Source: Runella sp. SP2 (lineage in GTDB: Bacteria > Bacteroidota > Bacteroidia > Cytophagales > Spirosomataceae). From it: a stretch of 64,000 nt of DNA. The stretch spans positions 4,402,001 through 4,466,000 of the forward strand of contig NZ_CP031030.1 in NCBI RefSeq assembly GCF_003711225.1, given 5' to 3'. The first letter of the stretch is position 1. Each line of letters begins with the position of its first letter. The notes under the pieces were generated by a model. It was not told the origin of the DNA, searched no databases, and saw nothing but the letters and a program-made list of their open reading frames with translations. Position numbers and translations under genes: made by a program. Shown here one piece after another: positions 42,627 through 52,691 of this stretch.

Positions 42627-44801
42627 TTAGTGAGGAGTACGAGAATAACGTCCGTTGTTTTTCTTCCAAAGTACACTGTCAGAGAAGTTTACATCGGCAT
42701 CCATGTTGTAATCTCCTTTTTTGTACTGGTCGAAAATACCACTTTCGAGTTTCCACCTGTTTGAGTCGTTGAAGTTGATGTCAAAGTTTTCAAAGAAATC
42801 ATCTTTGTTGCCATCAGCCGCATACATCAGCCACTTGTTAGTGGTGGCGTCTTTGATTTGTCCAAACGACGGCGGGTCGGTTGTCACGTAGCTATCTTGT
42901 TGTGTAAAATCAAAAGAAATTTTACCCGCTACAATAGGCACTTTTGTGGGAGACATTACCCCGAGGTGATTACGGTGTTCGACCACCACAAACAAGGCCG
43001 ACGCTGTCGTGTTTATTGTATAACATGGTTGAATAAAGGTAATCGTACCGTCGTCATGCAACAGCCCCGCTCCTTTCCAAACATTGCTTACACTCACCGA
43101 ATCAGTCCGTAACGACACCAACACCCAGTCAACTACTGTATTTGGATAAATAAATCCACTGGCGTGTCCTTCGGTTCCTGTATAGTTCCAAGGCACATCG
43201 TTATACGGTTGCCCTTTTGGCGTTGCCACCGCAAAATCGCCGATTGGCGTTTGGCCAGGTAGCAATCCACGTTGGTTGAGCGTCGTTTCCATCTTACTTG
43301 TACTTGGGTTAAAAGGGCCTTCAAGAAGCACCTTCAACTCCACTGTCAAACAAGCTGGTGGGAAGTTTGACGGAATAATCGTCACGGGAACTTCTACGGT
43401 CACGCACAAATTACCTTGGTCGCAGATTGTTAAACAAACCTTATCATTCCCCGTTTGGCCTGCCTGAGGCGTGTATGTCAAACATACCTCGTGGCTACTG
43501 TTGTTGACCGACAAACCTGATATGCTGCCTTTCAAAGGTACATTACATTGCGTTACTGTGTGGGTGTCGCCGCCGTTGGGGTCACTAATCGGGCCACATA
43601 TCGACACGGGTACACCTTCCTTCGTCACGATTGGCGGTAAGGACACAATCGGTGCTTGAGGAATAGTAGGCACCTGAACCCGTGGATACACCGTAATTGG
43701 AATATTTACCGTGTCACACAAGGACGGACTGCCATTGTCGCAAACAATCACACAAATAGAATCACGTCCAAAATAACCCGATGAAGGGGTATAAGTGATG
43801 CACAACTGTCCACCGACGGTGGTTATTGGATTCGCCGTACCGTGTTTGGGTGCACCGCAGACGGTGAAGCTATTGGTCCCCAATCCATTCGGATCCAATA
43901 TCGGCATACACGTCGTTGTTATACTGTCCTGTACCGTGATAATGGGCGTCACTACCACCACAGGAGGCTGGTTCGTTGGTGAAGTCGGTATCTCGGGCAC
44001 AATCGTGATGGGAACTCGGACGGTATCACACAAACCGCCCTGATCACACACAACCAAACATACATTATCCACTCCCGTTTGACCTACATTAGGCGTGTAA
44101 GTAATACAGACTTTTCCCGTCTGATTGCTCACCGTCTGAACCGTCGTCCCTTTGCTAGCTGCGCCACACACAGTTACGGTATGTGTGTCTCCAATGTTCG
44201 GGTCGTTGATTTCCCCGCAGACAGTCTTGGCTACGCCTGGCGTCGTTACAATGGGTGGCACGACGACAACAGGTGGGTAGTTTATCACGCAATTGGTAGT
44301 CGCTACCACAATCACACTTGCACTACTAAAACACAAAGCTACTGGGTCATAAAAAGCTACGTAAAAAGTACCTGCCCCCGCAGTAGTTACGGCACTAGCT
44401 GTCAACCTATTGACATTACTAGCAGGAAGCGCGCTGTGGAAGGTAACAATCGTTCCAAACGGCTTGGCCGTCGAATCTACAAATGCCCGTAAATCAACCG
44501 TTGTGGTAGGGCAAGAATTTGTAGCCACACGAATCGGCGAAGCTTGACTGTAACACGTTCCAAAATTATAGACGCCATAATACACCCCTGGAGCTGCTGC
44601 CGCCGTCTGGGTATTGGTCATTAGGTTGGCTGCTGAAACAGGGAAGCCATTGTGCCATTCAAAAGTAGCCCCTGCTGGCGGTGCCGCCGTGGGCTGATGG
44701 GTAGTAAGATCCACCGTTGGCAGCTGGGCATATCCTATAGATATACCCAAAAACCAAACAATGCTCATTACCCAACCTATAAAGATTCTCTTGGTTTTCA
44801 T
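42627..44801 (-). CDS. Secreted multi-Ig/cadherin-like protein with dockerin-like C-terminus
   Basis: 724 residues with a signal peptide (MKTKRIFIGWVMSIVWFLGISIGYAQ, in two parts). Residues about 25-185 are two Ig-like units (TTVDLRAFVDSTAKPFG). Then come three copies of a roughly 95-residue domain containing VCGEINDPNIGDTHTVTVCG / ITYTPNVGQTGVDNVCLVVC / VRVPITIVP, resembling cadherin-like tandem domains. The C-terminus GDYNMDADVNFSDSVLWKKN resembles a single calcium-binding dockerin loop (D-x-N-x-D). Likely a surface or matrix protein. ATG 44801 is preferred over the upstream TTG. It follows the giant repeat gene by 32 bases. Confidence 0.85.
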   Translation of the reverse strand: MKTKRIFIGWVMSIVWFLGISIGYAQLPTVDLTTHQPTAAPPAGATFEWHNGFPVSAANLMTNTQTAAAAPGVYYGVYNFGTCYSQASPIRVATNSCPTTTVDLRAFVDSTAKPFGTIVTFHSALPASNVNRLTASAVTTAGAGTFYVAFYDPVALCFSSASVIVVATTNCVINYPPVVVVPPIVTTPGVAKTVCGEINDPNIGDTHTVTVCGAASKGTTVQTVSNQTGKVCITYTPNVGQTGVDNVCLVVCDQGGLCDTVRVPITIVPEIPTSPTNQPPVVVVTPIITVQDSITTTCMPILDPNGLGTNSFTVCGAPKHGTANPITTVGGQLCITYTPSSGYFGRDSICVIVCDNGSPSLCDTVNIPITVYPRVQVPTIPQAPIVSLPPIVTKEGVPVSICGPISDPNGGDTHTVTQCNVPLKGSISGLSVNNSSHEVCLTYTPQAGQTGNDKVCLTICDQGNLCVTVEVPVTIIPSNFPPACLTVELKVLLEGPFNPSTSKMETTLNQRGLLPGQTPIGDFAVATPKGQPYNDVPWNYTGTEGHASGFIYPNTVVDWVLVSLRTDSVSVSNVWKGAGLLHDDGTITFIQPCYTINTTASALFVVVEHRNHLGVMSPTKVPIVAGKISFDFTQQDSYVTTDPPSFGQIKDATTNKWLMYAADGNKDDFFENFDINFNDSNRWKLESGIFDQYKKGDYNMDADVNFSDSVLWKKNNGRYSRTPH

Positions 44802-44833
44802 ATCCAAAGTTCGTTATGTTGAGTAATGATGAT

Positions 44834-47800
44834 TTATTTCAATTGTGGTCCTACCTGCACTGCCGAACAGTTGTCAAGTGTCCAGACATCCGCAATGATT
44901 TTTTTAGGAGTAATCGTCAATAAATCAGCAGTACATGTTGTCAAAGAGCCAACAGTGAAGTTCAACGTACCAAGCGCTGTTCCGTCGTAGCGAATAGGAA
45001 TGTGCAATGTCTGAACTCCCGTATTCGTCGCACAAGCTTGGGTAACCCCGTTTGCGAGTGTAATCCCCGAACCACTCACTGTCAATGGCGTAAAACATCC
45101 CGCAGTGGTCACATTGACCGTCACCACCAACGTATGCTGACTTGGCGTACCTGCAACTGGGGCTGGATAAATAATGGTTTTGGGGCAATCAATGGTACCT
45201 GCAGCTCCTGCGGAAGTGACGATTACTGTATAGGTTACAGTCGTGCAGAACGCAATTGGGGTGGTACTATCGCATACCTTGATACAGAAATAGTACGTAC
45301 CTGGCGTAGCTGGGGCGGTGTATGAGTATGCACCTGTCGCGCTATTAATGGTCAAATTACTTGTTAGAGGCAGCGGGTTTGCACCAACTGGCGCAGTACA
45401 GCCAGGATCGGAAGCACCGTTAGAATAGGTGTATGCACCAAGTCCTCCTTGTGGTTGCAACTCAGTAGCAGCATTTCCAGTCTTGGCTTCTCCCGTTACG
45501 GCCGTTTGTACTGCTGGTAGAGTCACACATGGCAATGAAAGGGTTACCGTTACCCCAACCGCTGGCGCAGGGCTATAACAATTGTTGATGGCATCGTAAC
45601 AAACAGGATAATAAACGCCACCTACACCCACCGTTCCTGGCAAAAGTACTTTTGTGGAGGCCGATAAGCCCGTGTTTGTGGTATGCCATTCCAAAAGTGA
45701 ACCTATTGGACACGTGCTTGTCACCAAACCTGTCAAACTTACGGTTGGCAGTGGACATATATTTGTAATTGCCGTTGCTGATAACGTAGGAGCTACCGAA
45801 CCTGCAGCACAAACACAAGCGTTTATTGACACTGTCACTGAGTCAGACCAGAAGCTAAAACAGCCCGTATTTTTGTCGAAGTACAAAGCGTAATATTTAC
45901 CTGCAGTAGCTACCGCTGTTGCATTTGTCAGTGTATCACCTGATGAAGCTGGAATTTTTGAAGTACTCCAAACCAAATGCGTACCACTTGGTACAGTACC
46001 TGTATTTGTCAACGCATTCAAATTGACCGTTACATTAGGACAGGTATTGGCTGCCGTCGTCGCTGTGATTACAGGAGGTAAAGAACCTGCAGCAGTAGCA
46101 CCCCTCATGATAAGCTTGAATACTTTGGTATTGCCAATATCTAACGAAGCCAAGTTACCTACAGTAATTCGCACTTCGTCAAAGGTTTGTGTGGTGGTAA
46201 ATCCAACAATTTGACGTGATGCGCTTAATAGTTCAAGTGAAATTAAGTTTCCTCCGCTCGTTTCTCTAAGCACACCATTCAAGTAAGTCGAAACGGTCGC
46301 GGCATTTACGAGGTTTACCCCTATCAACGACGCATTTTCAATATCAAAACCTACAAATTCACCTGCGGCATGTACTGTAGCACCATCTTTAATCGAAATC
46401 GATCCGTTGGCTAAAACCCCTGCCGTCAGAATAATTTCGGCAAAGTTTGCACTCGAATTATCGACCACATTCGTTGCATCATTTACGGCACAAAGCAAAC
46501 AGGCCACTCCTGAAATACCCGTGCGACTTCCACTAATCACCGCAGGATACGTTGGTTGTACAAAGTCCGTTATTGTCGTACAGGTCAATGCAGGTCCAGC
46601 GCAAAACGTTTGGAATACCGCACCATAGACCCTTGTTACGCTCAAAACACCTAGTAAGTTACTAATCTCAATCTTCACCTCATCAAACGACGCCGTCGTC
46701 ACCATACCCACCAACTGCTCGCCTGTGCCTGTCAACAACGCCGAATTTAACGATAACAACGTCCCCGCGCTCGACGTCTCTTGCAACGTCCCGTTCAAGT
46801 ATGTCTTTATCGTAATCCCTGACAGTAAATTCGCCCCAATCAATCCTGGGTTGGAAATGTTAAACCCTGCAAATGTTCCTGCTGGATAATCTGTCAACTG
46901 GTCTTTAACTGCCAATGAACCTACACTTCCCGCCGACACCGCCATCGTGATGGTTGCATAATCCGTGGTATTCGAGCTCACCGCATTGGCGGCATCAGTT
47001 ACCGAACAACCTAAGCACGCGATGCCAGAAATACCCGTATTCGCACCGCTTATTGACGTTGGGAAAACTGGATTGTTCATCGGTGTTTGGGTGTTACAAA
47101 CCAATGCTGGCCCAGCGCAATAGCTTTGGAATACCGCACCATAGACCCTTGTCTCACTCAATACACCCAATAAATTACTAATCTCAATCTTCACTTCATC
47201 AAACGACGCCGTTGTCACCATCCCTACCAGCTGCTCACCTGTGCCTGTCAACAACGCCGAATTTATAGATAACAACGTCCCCGCACTCGACGTCTCTTGC
47301 AACGTCCCGTTCAAGTATGTCTTTATCGTAATGCCTGACAGTAAATTCGCCCCAATCAATCCTGGGTTGGAAATGTTAAACCCTGCAAATGTTCCCGCTG
47401 GATAATCTGTCAATTGGTCTTTAACTGCCAATGAACCTACACTTCCCGCCGACACCGCCATCGTAATGGTCGCATAATCCGTCGTGCTTGCGCTTATCGC
47501 ATTCGAAGCGTCAGTCACCGAACAACCTAAGCACGCGATACCAGAAATACCCGTATTAGCACCGCTTATTGACGTTGGGAAAACTGGATTGTTCATCGGT
47601 GTTTGGGTGTTACAAACCAATGCTGGCCCAGCGCAATAGCTTTGGAATACCGCACCATAGACCCTTGTTACGCTCAAAACACCTAGTAAATTACTAATCT
47701 CAATCTTCACTTCATCAAACGACGCCGTCGTAACCATACCTACCAACTGCTCACCTGTGCCTGTCAACAACGCCGAATTTATAGATAACAACGTCCCCCC

Positions 47801-50800
47801 GCTCGACGTCTCTTGCAACGTCCCGTTCAAGTACGTCTTTATCGTAATCCCTGACAATAAATTCGCCCCTACCAATCCTGGGTTGGAGATATTAAACCCT
47901 GCAAATGTTCCTGCTGGATAATCTGTCAATTGGTCTTTAACTGCCAATGAACCCACACTACCTGCTGACACCGCCATGGTGATAGTTGCATAATCCGTCG
48001 TGCTTGAGCTTATCGCATTCGCGGCATCAGTTACCGAACAACCTACACATGCGATACCTGAGATACCCGTATTCGCACCGCTTATTGACGTTGGGAAAAC
48101 TGGATTGTTCATCGGGGTTTGGGTGTTACAAACCAATGCTGGCCCAGCGCAGTAGCTTTGGAATACCGCACCATAGACCCTTGTCTCACTCAATACACCT
48201 AGTAAATTACTAATCTCAATTTTCACTTCATCAAACGAAGCCGTCGTCACCATACCTACCAACTGCTCGCCTGTGCCTGTCAACAACGCCGAATTTAACG
48301 ACAACAACGTCCCCGCACTCGACGTCTCTTGCAACGTCCCGTTCAAGTATGTCTTTATCGTAATGCCTGACAGTAAATTCGCCCCAATCAATCCTGGGTT
48401 GGAAATGTTAAACCCTGCAAATGTTCCCGCTGGATAATCTGTCAATTGGTCTTTAACTGCCAATGAACCTACACTTCCCGCCGACACCGCCATCGTAATG
48501 GTCGCATAATCCGTCGTGCTTGCGCTTATCGCATTCGAAGCGTCAGTCACCGAACAACCTAAGCACGCGATACCAGAAATACCCGTATTAGCACCGCTTA
48601 TTGACGTTGGGAAAACTGGATTGTTCATCGGTGTTTGGGTGTTACAAACCAATGCTGGCCCAGCGCAATAGCTTTGGAATACCGCACCATAGACCCTTGT
48701 TACGCTCAAAACACCTAGTAAATTACTAATCTCAATCTTCACTTCATCAAACGACGCCGTCGTCACCATACCCACCAACTGCTCACCCGTGCCTGTCAAC
48801 AACGCCGAATTTAACGACAACAACGTCCCCGCGCTCGACGTCTCTTGCAACGTCCCATTCAAGTACGTCTTTATCGTAATGCCTGACAACAAATTCGCCC
48901 CAATCAAACCTGGGTTTGAGATATTAAATCCTGCAAATGTTCCTGCTGGATAATCTGTCAATTGGTCTTTAACTGCCAATGAACCTACACTTCCCGCCGA
49001 CACCGCCATCGTGATGGTTGCATAATCCGTGGTATTCGAGCTCACCGCATTGGCGGCGTCAGTCACCGAACAACCTAAGCACGCGATGCCAGAAATACCC
49101 GTATTAGCACCGCTTATTGACGTCGGGAAAACTGGATTATTCATCGGTGTTTGGGTGTTACAAACCAATGCTGGCCCAGCGCAGTAGCTTTGGAAAACAG
49201 CACCATAGACCCTTGTCTCACTCAATACACCCAATAAATTGCTAATCTCAATTTTCACTTCATCAAACGACGCCGTCGTAACCATACCTACCAACTGCTC
49301 GCCTGTGCCTGTCAACAACGCCGAATTTAAAGACAACAACGTCCCCGCGCTCGACGTCTCTTGCAATGTCCCACCCAAGTACGTCTTTATCGTAATGCCT
49401 GATAACAAATTCGCCCCTACCAACCCTGGGTTGGAAATGTTAAACCCTGCAAATGTTCCTGCTGGATAATCTGTCAATTGGTCTTTAACTGCCAATGAAC
49501 CTACACTTCCCGCCGACACCGCCATCGTAATGGTCGCATAATCCGTCGTGCTTGAGCTCACTGCATTGGCCGCATCAGTCACTGAACAACCTAGACACGC
49601 CACACCTGAAATACCTGTATTGACACCACTTATAGCCGTCGGAAAGGCAGGTGTATTCATCGATGTTTGGGTGTTACAATCCAACGCTGCACCTGCACAA
49701 AAGTTCTGAAAAACAGCATCATACACCCTTGTTACACTTAAAACACCCAATAAGTTACTGATTTCAATCTTCACCTCATCAAAAGGGGCCGTCGTCACCA
49801 TACCTACCAGTTGCTGCCCTGCACCTGTTAATAAGATTGAGTTCAAGGACAACAACGTTCCTGAACTAGACGTCTGTTGCAACGTCCCGTTCAAATATGT
49901 CTTTATCGTAATCCCTGACAATAAATCCACCCCAATCAAAGCTGGGTTTGAAATGTTAAACCCAGCAAATGTTCCCGCTGGGTAATCTGTCAATTGATCT
50001 TTGACTGCCAATGACCCCACACTCCCCGCCGACACCGCCATCGTAATGGTCGCATAATCCGTCGTGCTTGCACTTATCGCATTCGAAGCATCCGTTACCG
50101 AACAACCAACACATGCGAGACCTGAGATACCCGTATTGGCACCACTTATTGAAGTTGGATGCGTCGGGTTATTCATCGAAGTTTGGGTATTACAATCCAA
50201 TGTTGGACCAGCACAAAACTTTTGAATAATAACGTTATAAACACTTGCAGTAAACAAAACCCCCAAAAGCGATTCGTACTCAATTCGTACTTCATCAAAC
50301 GGTTGAGTAGTGACAAAACCTAAAATAGCATGACCATTACCCGTTAATAGACTAGAGTTGATACCTACCACATCGGTAACCGCATTAAATGTCTCACGAA
50401 GTGACCCATTGTTATAGGTATAAATCGTTACTGTAGAAGCGATTGACGCTCCGATAAGCCCTGCCGTCCCCACTTCAAACCCTGCAAATGTCCCCGCAGG
50501 GTATTCGTCGGCAGCATCGTTATCTTTAACAATAATCCTACCACCACAACCAATACCCGACAATGCAATAGACGCATTGTCGGTCAAGGTACTGTTCACC
50601 ACTCTATCCTCATTGCTTACAAACGAAACAATCGGCACGCAACCCCCGAAGGTAGTTCCCGTTGCCGCGATGTTTGTAAATGTACCGTTGACCAGCTCTG
50701 TTTGGTCATTACAAGGTGCGCTTGCGATTTGCGCTCGGGTCTCTTGGTAGAGAAATACCAGTGCGACGGCGAGCTTTACCCAAAGCCAATAAAAATGGCT

Positions 50801-50833
50801 TCGGCTAGTTGTTCCTAGCATAAACGTTTTCAT
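44834..50833 (-). CDS. Giant secreted repeat protein (1999 residues, nine 172-residue repeats)
   Basis: The signal segment (about 1-35, ending ETRAQ) is followed by nine tandem units of 172 residues (about 38-1580), then Ig-like units (about 1585-1760, NTCPNVTVNLNALTNTGTVP), a PKD/cadherin-like stretch and a final beta domain ending VQVGPQLK. Each unit has the pattern ISGANTGISGIACLGCS ... DYPAGTFAGFNISNPGLIG ... SFDEVKIEISNLLGVLSVT ... FCAGP, with a conserved Cys pair. Units 1 and 9 are diverged; the inner units are nearly identical. I know no characterised family member. It is likely a filament or adhesin, exported with the other proteins of the operon. No sorting domain is visible. Confidence 0.88.
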   Translation of the reverse strand: MKTFMLGTTSRSHFYWLWVKLAVALVFLYQETRAQIASAPCNDQTELVNGTFTNIAATGTTFGGCVPIVSFVSNEDRVVNSTLTDNASIALSGIGCGGRIIVKDNDAADEYPAGTFAGFEVGTAGLIGASIASTVTIYTYNNGSLRETFNAVTDVVGINSSLLTGNGHAILGFVTTQPFDEVRIEYESLLGVLFTASVYNVIIQKFCAGPTLDCNTQTSMNNPTHPTSISGANTGISGLACVGCSVTDASNAISASTTDYATITMAVSAGSVGSLAVKDQLTDYPAGTFAGFNISNPALIGVDLLSGITIKTYLNGTLQQTSSSGTLLSLNSILLTGAGQQLVGMVTTAPFDEVKIEISNLLGVLSVTRVYDAVFQNFCAGAALDCNTQTSMNTPAFPTAISGVNTGISGVACLGCSVTDAANAVSSSTTDYATITMAVSAGSVGSLAVKDQLTDYPAGTFAGFNISNPGLVGANLLSGITIKTYLGGTLQETSSAGTLLSLNSALLTGTGEQLVGMVTTASFDEVKIEISNLLGVLSETRVYGAVFQSYCAGPALVCNTQTPMNNPVFPTSISGANTGISGIACLGCSVTDAANAVSSNTTDYATITMAVSAGSVGSLAVKDQLTDYPAGTFAGFNISNPGLIGANLLSGITIKTYLNGTLQETSSAGTLLSLNSALLTGTGEQLVGMVTTASFDEVKIEISNLLGVLSVTRVYGAVFQSYCAGPALVCNTQTPMNNPVFPTSISGANTGISGIACLGCSVTDASNAISASTTDYATITMAVSAGSVGSLAVKDQLTDYPAGTFAGFNISNPGLIGANLLSGITIKTYLNGTLQETSSAGTLLSLNSALLTGTGEQLVGMVTTASFDEVKIEISNLLGVLSETRVYGAVFQSYCAGPALVCNTQTPMNNPVFPTSISGANTGISGIACVGCSVTDAANAISSSTTDYATITMAVSAGSVGSLAVKDQLTDYPAGTFAGFNISNPGLVGANLLSGITIKTYLNGTLQETSSGGTLLSINSALLTGTGEQLVGMVTTASFDEVKIEISNLLGVLSVTRVYGAVFQSYCAGPALVCNTQTPMNNPVFPTSISGANTGISGIACLGCSVTDASNAISASTTDYATITMAVSAGSVGSLAVKDQLTDYPAGTFAGFNISNPGLIGANLLSGITIKTYLNGTLQETSSAGTLLSINSALLTGTGEQLVGMVTTASFDEVKIEISNLLGVLSETRVYGAVFQSYCAGPALVCNTQTPMNNPVFPTSISGANTGISGIACLGCSVTDAANAVSSNTTDYATITMAVSAGSVGSLAVKDQLTDYPAGTFAGFNISNPGLIGANLLSGITIKTYLNGTLQETSSAGTLLSLNSALLTGTGEQLVGMVTTASFDEVKIEISNLLGVLSVTRVYGAVFQTFCAGPALTCTTITDFVQPTYPAVISGSRTGISGVACLLCAVNDATNVVDNSSANFAEIILTAGVLANGSISIKDGATVHAAGEFVGFDIENASLIGVNLVNAATVSTYLNGVLRETSGGNLISLELLSASRQIVGFTTTQTFDEVRITVGNLASLDIGNTKVFKLIMRGATAAGSLPPVITATTAANTCPNVTVNLNALTNTGTVPSGTHLVWSTSKIPASSGDTLTNATAVATAGKYYALYFDKNTGCFSFWSDSVTVSINACVCAAGSVAPTLSATAITNICPLPTVSLTGLVTSTCPIGSLLEWHTTNTGLSASTKVLLPGTVGVGGVYYPVCYDAINNCYSPAPAVGVTVTLSLPCVTLPAVQTAVTGEAKTGNAATELQPQGGLGAYTYSNGASDPGCTAPVGANPLPLTSNLTINSATGAYSYTAPATPGTYYFCIKVCDSTTPIAFCTTVTYTVIVTSAGAAGTIDCPKTIIYPAPVAGTPSQHTLVVTVNVTTAGCFTPLTVSGSGITLANGVTQACATNTGVQTLHIPIRYDGTALGTLNFTVGSLTTCTADLLTITPKKIIADVWTLDNCSAVQVGPQLK
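46095..50740 (-). repeat. Nine tandem 516-bp coding repeats
   Basis: The segment beginning TGGAATACCG (or a variant) recurs at 46611, 47127, 47643, 48159, 48675, 49191, 49707 and 50223, exactly 516 bases apart, so no unit has an indel. Central units differ by only a few per cent, while both terminal units are much more diverged. Confidence 0.95.
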
Positions 50834-50894
50834 AATTGATAAGAGATTTGATAAGGGGATATAATAGAGATTTCAAAACGGGAAAAAGCAAGCC

Positions 50895-52691
50895 TTAAAT
50901 AGGCTTGCCTGCACTCTTGGTTTTCTTGACCACCAGCGGTATGCACAAATTCGGTGGACAACAATCAATTGCTTCGATGATGATAGGACAGCACCCTTCC
51001 GCAGGGCAGCTTCCCGCATCGGCACTGATGCTGTATGCTCCTGCCTCCGATAAATTGATGGAATTTCCTGTACCCACTTGCGTCGTTCCCTTAAACCATC
51101 GAACGTTGGTGAAGAAACTTGGCACGGTCACCGTAATTTCTTGATTTGAGCAAAGTTTGATTGGGACACTCACACAAGCATGGGCTATATCGTCTTCGAG
51201 TAGTGAGTTATTGTTTGGCGTCGAATCGGGATCGTCTTGGTCTGAGGCCGTCACTTCCGCCCGGTTGAAATGTACGCCTTCTGCCAAAACTTGCGTATTG
51301 ATTGTTAGCTCTACGCTGTCACCTGGTGCGATGCTTGCAATGCTCCACGTCACCACTTGACCTGCTGGCGTGAGTGCTGGCGAAGAACTAAGCCACTTCA
51401 AAGCCACTGGAAGCGAGTCTGTTACCACAACGTTTGTCGCTGAGTCTGGCCCATCGTTTTTGACAGTTAGTTTAAATATGGCCGTACTACCTACAGTTGC
51501 TTGGGCAGCCGAGATACGTTTTTTGCTCAATGACAAATCCGCAACTTTTCCTGCACAACGCTGCGCAGGACACAGCGTTGCTTTCGTATATTCCACTCCT
51601 GTGGCCACATCCGTAAGTGTGTATTGATTGCCGCTAATGTTTACCTCGTTCATCCCTGTTTTAGGGAAATCAGTACTGGTTTGCCAGTTTAAATCAAAAC
51701 AAGGGTTTGTCAACGCCCCTTTATAATCCATCGAAATACACGAGACGGTCGTCCATGCTTGGGTCACTTGGCGCGCCGTTGGCGTTCCTGTGGGGATGTA
51801 TTTTACATTGAGTGACACCACACCACTGGTCGCATTTTCGGTACTTCCTGTCAAATTCTGGGCCGTGTAGCGGTTGTCAGATGCGGGAGCAACAGATGAA
51901 AAAGCTTCTTGCGAAACAATTTGTGGGTTTGTCAAAAGGGTTGCGTTGTAATTGAAGCGGTAATTGGCATCTCCCATCAAGAAAGCACTTTCGGCATCCG
52001 CAGCGCGTACTTCCACCCTCAATACTAATTTTTTGGTTTCACAATCAAAGCTTTTTACCGATAACCGTACGCCGAATTTGGCCTTACTTGCCTGACAAAA
52101 CTGATCAGCACACACGGTTAGGTTTTCAAAAACCTTGGCTGAGGCCACATTTTTAGTTGTGTAGGCAAAAGGGGTAGCAGTTGTTACGATTACCTCGTTC
52201 ATACCCGTTCTTGGAAAATCTGTATCTTTTTGCCACGCAAGTGTGTAGCAACCTGTTATGGCAAGGACATCAAACGACAAACAGCTCACCGTTGTCCAGT
52301 CAGTTGTTACTTGCCTTGCTCCTGCCCTGCCTGCAAAAATGGTATTTAGAGAAACTATACCATTTGTAGCCCCCGCCGTACTTCCTTCTAGGTTCTGAGA
52401 TTGGTAGGCAATTTGGCTAGCGGGTGCATTTCCTGAGAAATTTTCTTCGCTTACAATCGTGGGGTTGGCCAATTGTTGGGTACTATACCGAAAACGATAA
52501 TTCGCATCTCCCATTAGGAATGTACTATCGGCGTTATTGGCCTTAACTTGGACTTGCACTACCATTTTTTTGGTAACGCAATCAAATGATTTGAGACTCA
52601 ATCGCACTGCAAAAGAGCCTTTTTGGGCATGGGTCGCAATCGACACCAATAGCAAGCCAACGGCTGCCAACAGTCGTACAAATTGTTTCAT
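50895..52691 (-). CDS. Secreted protein with two cohesin-like domains and a DUF11 domain
   Basis: 598 residues: signal peptide (MKQFVRLLAAVGLLLVSIATHAQ, in two parts), two related domains of about 175 residues (each with LSLKSFDC or LSVKSFDC, FLMGDANYRF, GSTxxATxGVVSLN and TDFPxTGMNEV), a DUF11 domain (about 370-490; ADLSLSKKRISAAQATVGS) and a Cys-rich end (CCPPNLCIPLVVKK). The cohesin-like domain is shared with the last gene of the operon. First gene of the four; 61 bases before the giant repeat gene. The frame is open to 52925, but the signal peptide fixes the start at ATG 52691. Confidence 0.87.
   Translation of the reverse strand: MKQFVRLLAAVGLLLVSIATHAQKGSFAVRLSLKSFDCVTKKMVVQVQVKANNADSTFLMGDANYRFRYSTQQLANPTIVSEENFSGNAPASQIAYQSQNLEGSTAGATNGIVSLNTIFAGRAGARQVTTDWTTVSCLSFDVLAITGCYTLAWQKDTDFPRTGMNEVIVTTATPFAYTTKNVASAKVFENLTVCADQFCQASKAKFGVRLSVKSFDCETKKLVLRVEVRAADAESAFLMGDANYRFNYNATLLTNPQIVSQEAFSSVAPASDNRYTAQNLTGSTENATSGVVSLNVKYIPTGTPTARQVTQAWTTVSCISMDYKGALTNPCFDLNWQTSTDFPKTGMNEVNISGNQYTLTDVATGVEYTKATLCPAQRCAGKVADLSLSKKRISAAQATVGSTAIFKLTVKNDGPDSATNVVVTDSLPVALKWLSSSPALTPAGQVVTWSIASIAPGDSVELTINTQVLAEGVHFNRAEVTASDQDDPDSTPNNNSLLEDDIAHACVSVPIKLCSNQEITVTVPSFFTNVRWFKGTTQVGTGNSINLSEAGAYSISADAGSCPAEGCCPIIIEAIDCCPPNLCIPLVVKKTKSAGKPI

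Noticed and set aside
45573-45893. Open frames antisense to the giant repeat gene and to the other surface-protein genes
   Set aside because: No family pattern, fully overlapped by large signal-peptide-bearing genes, and several recur only because the sense repeats recur.
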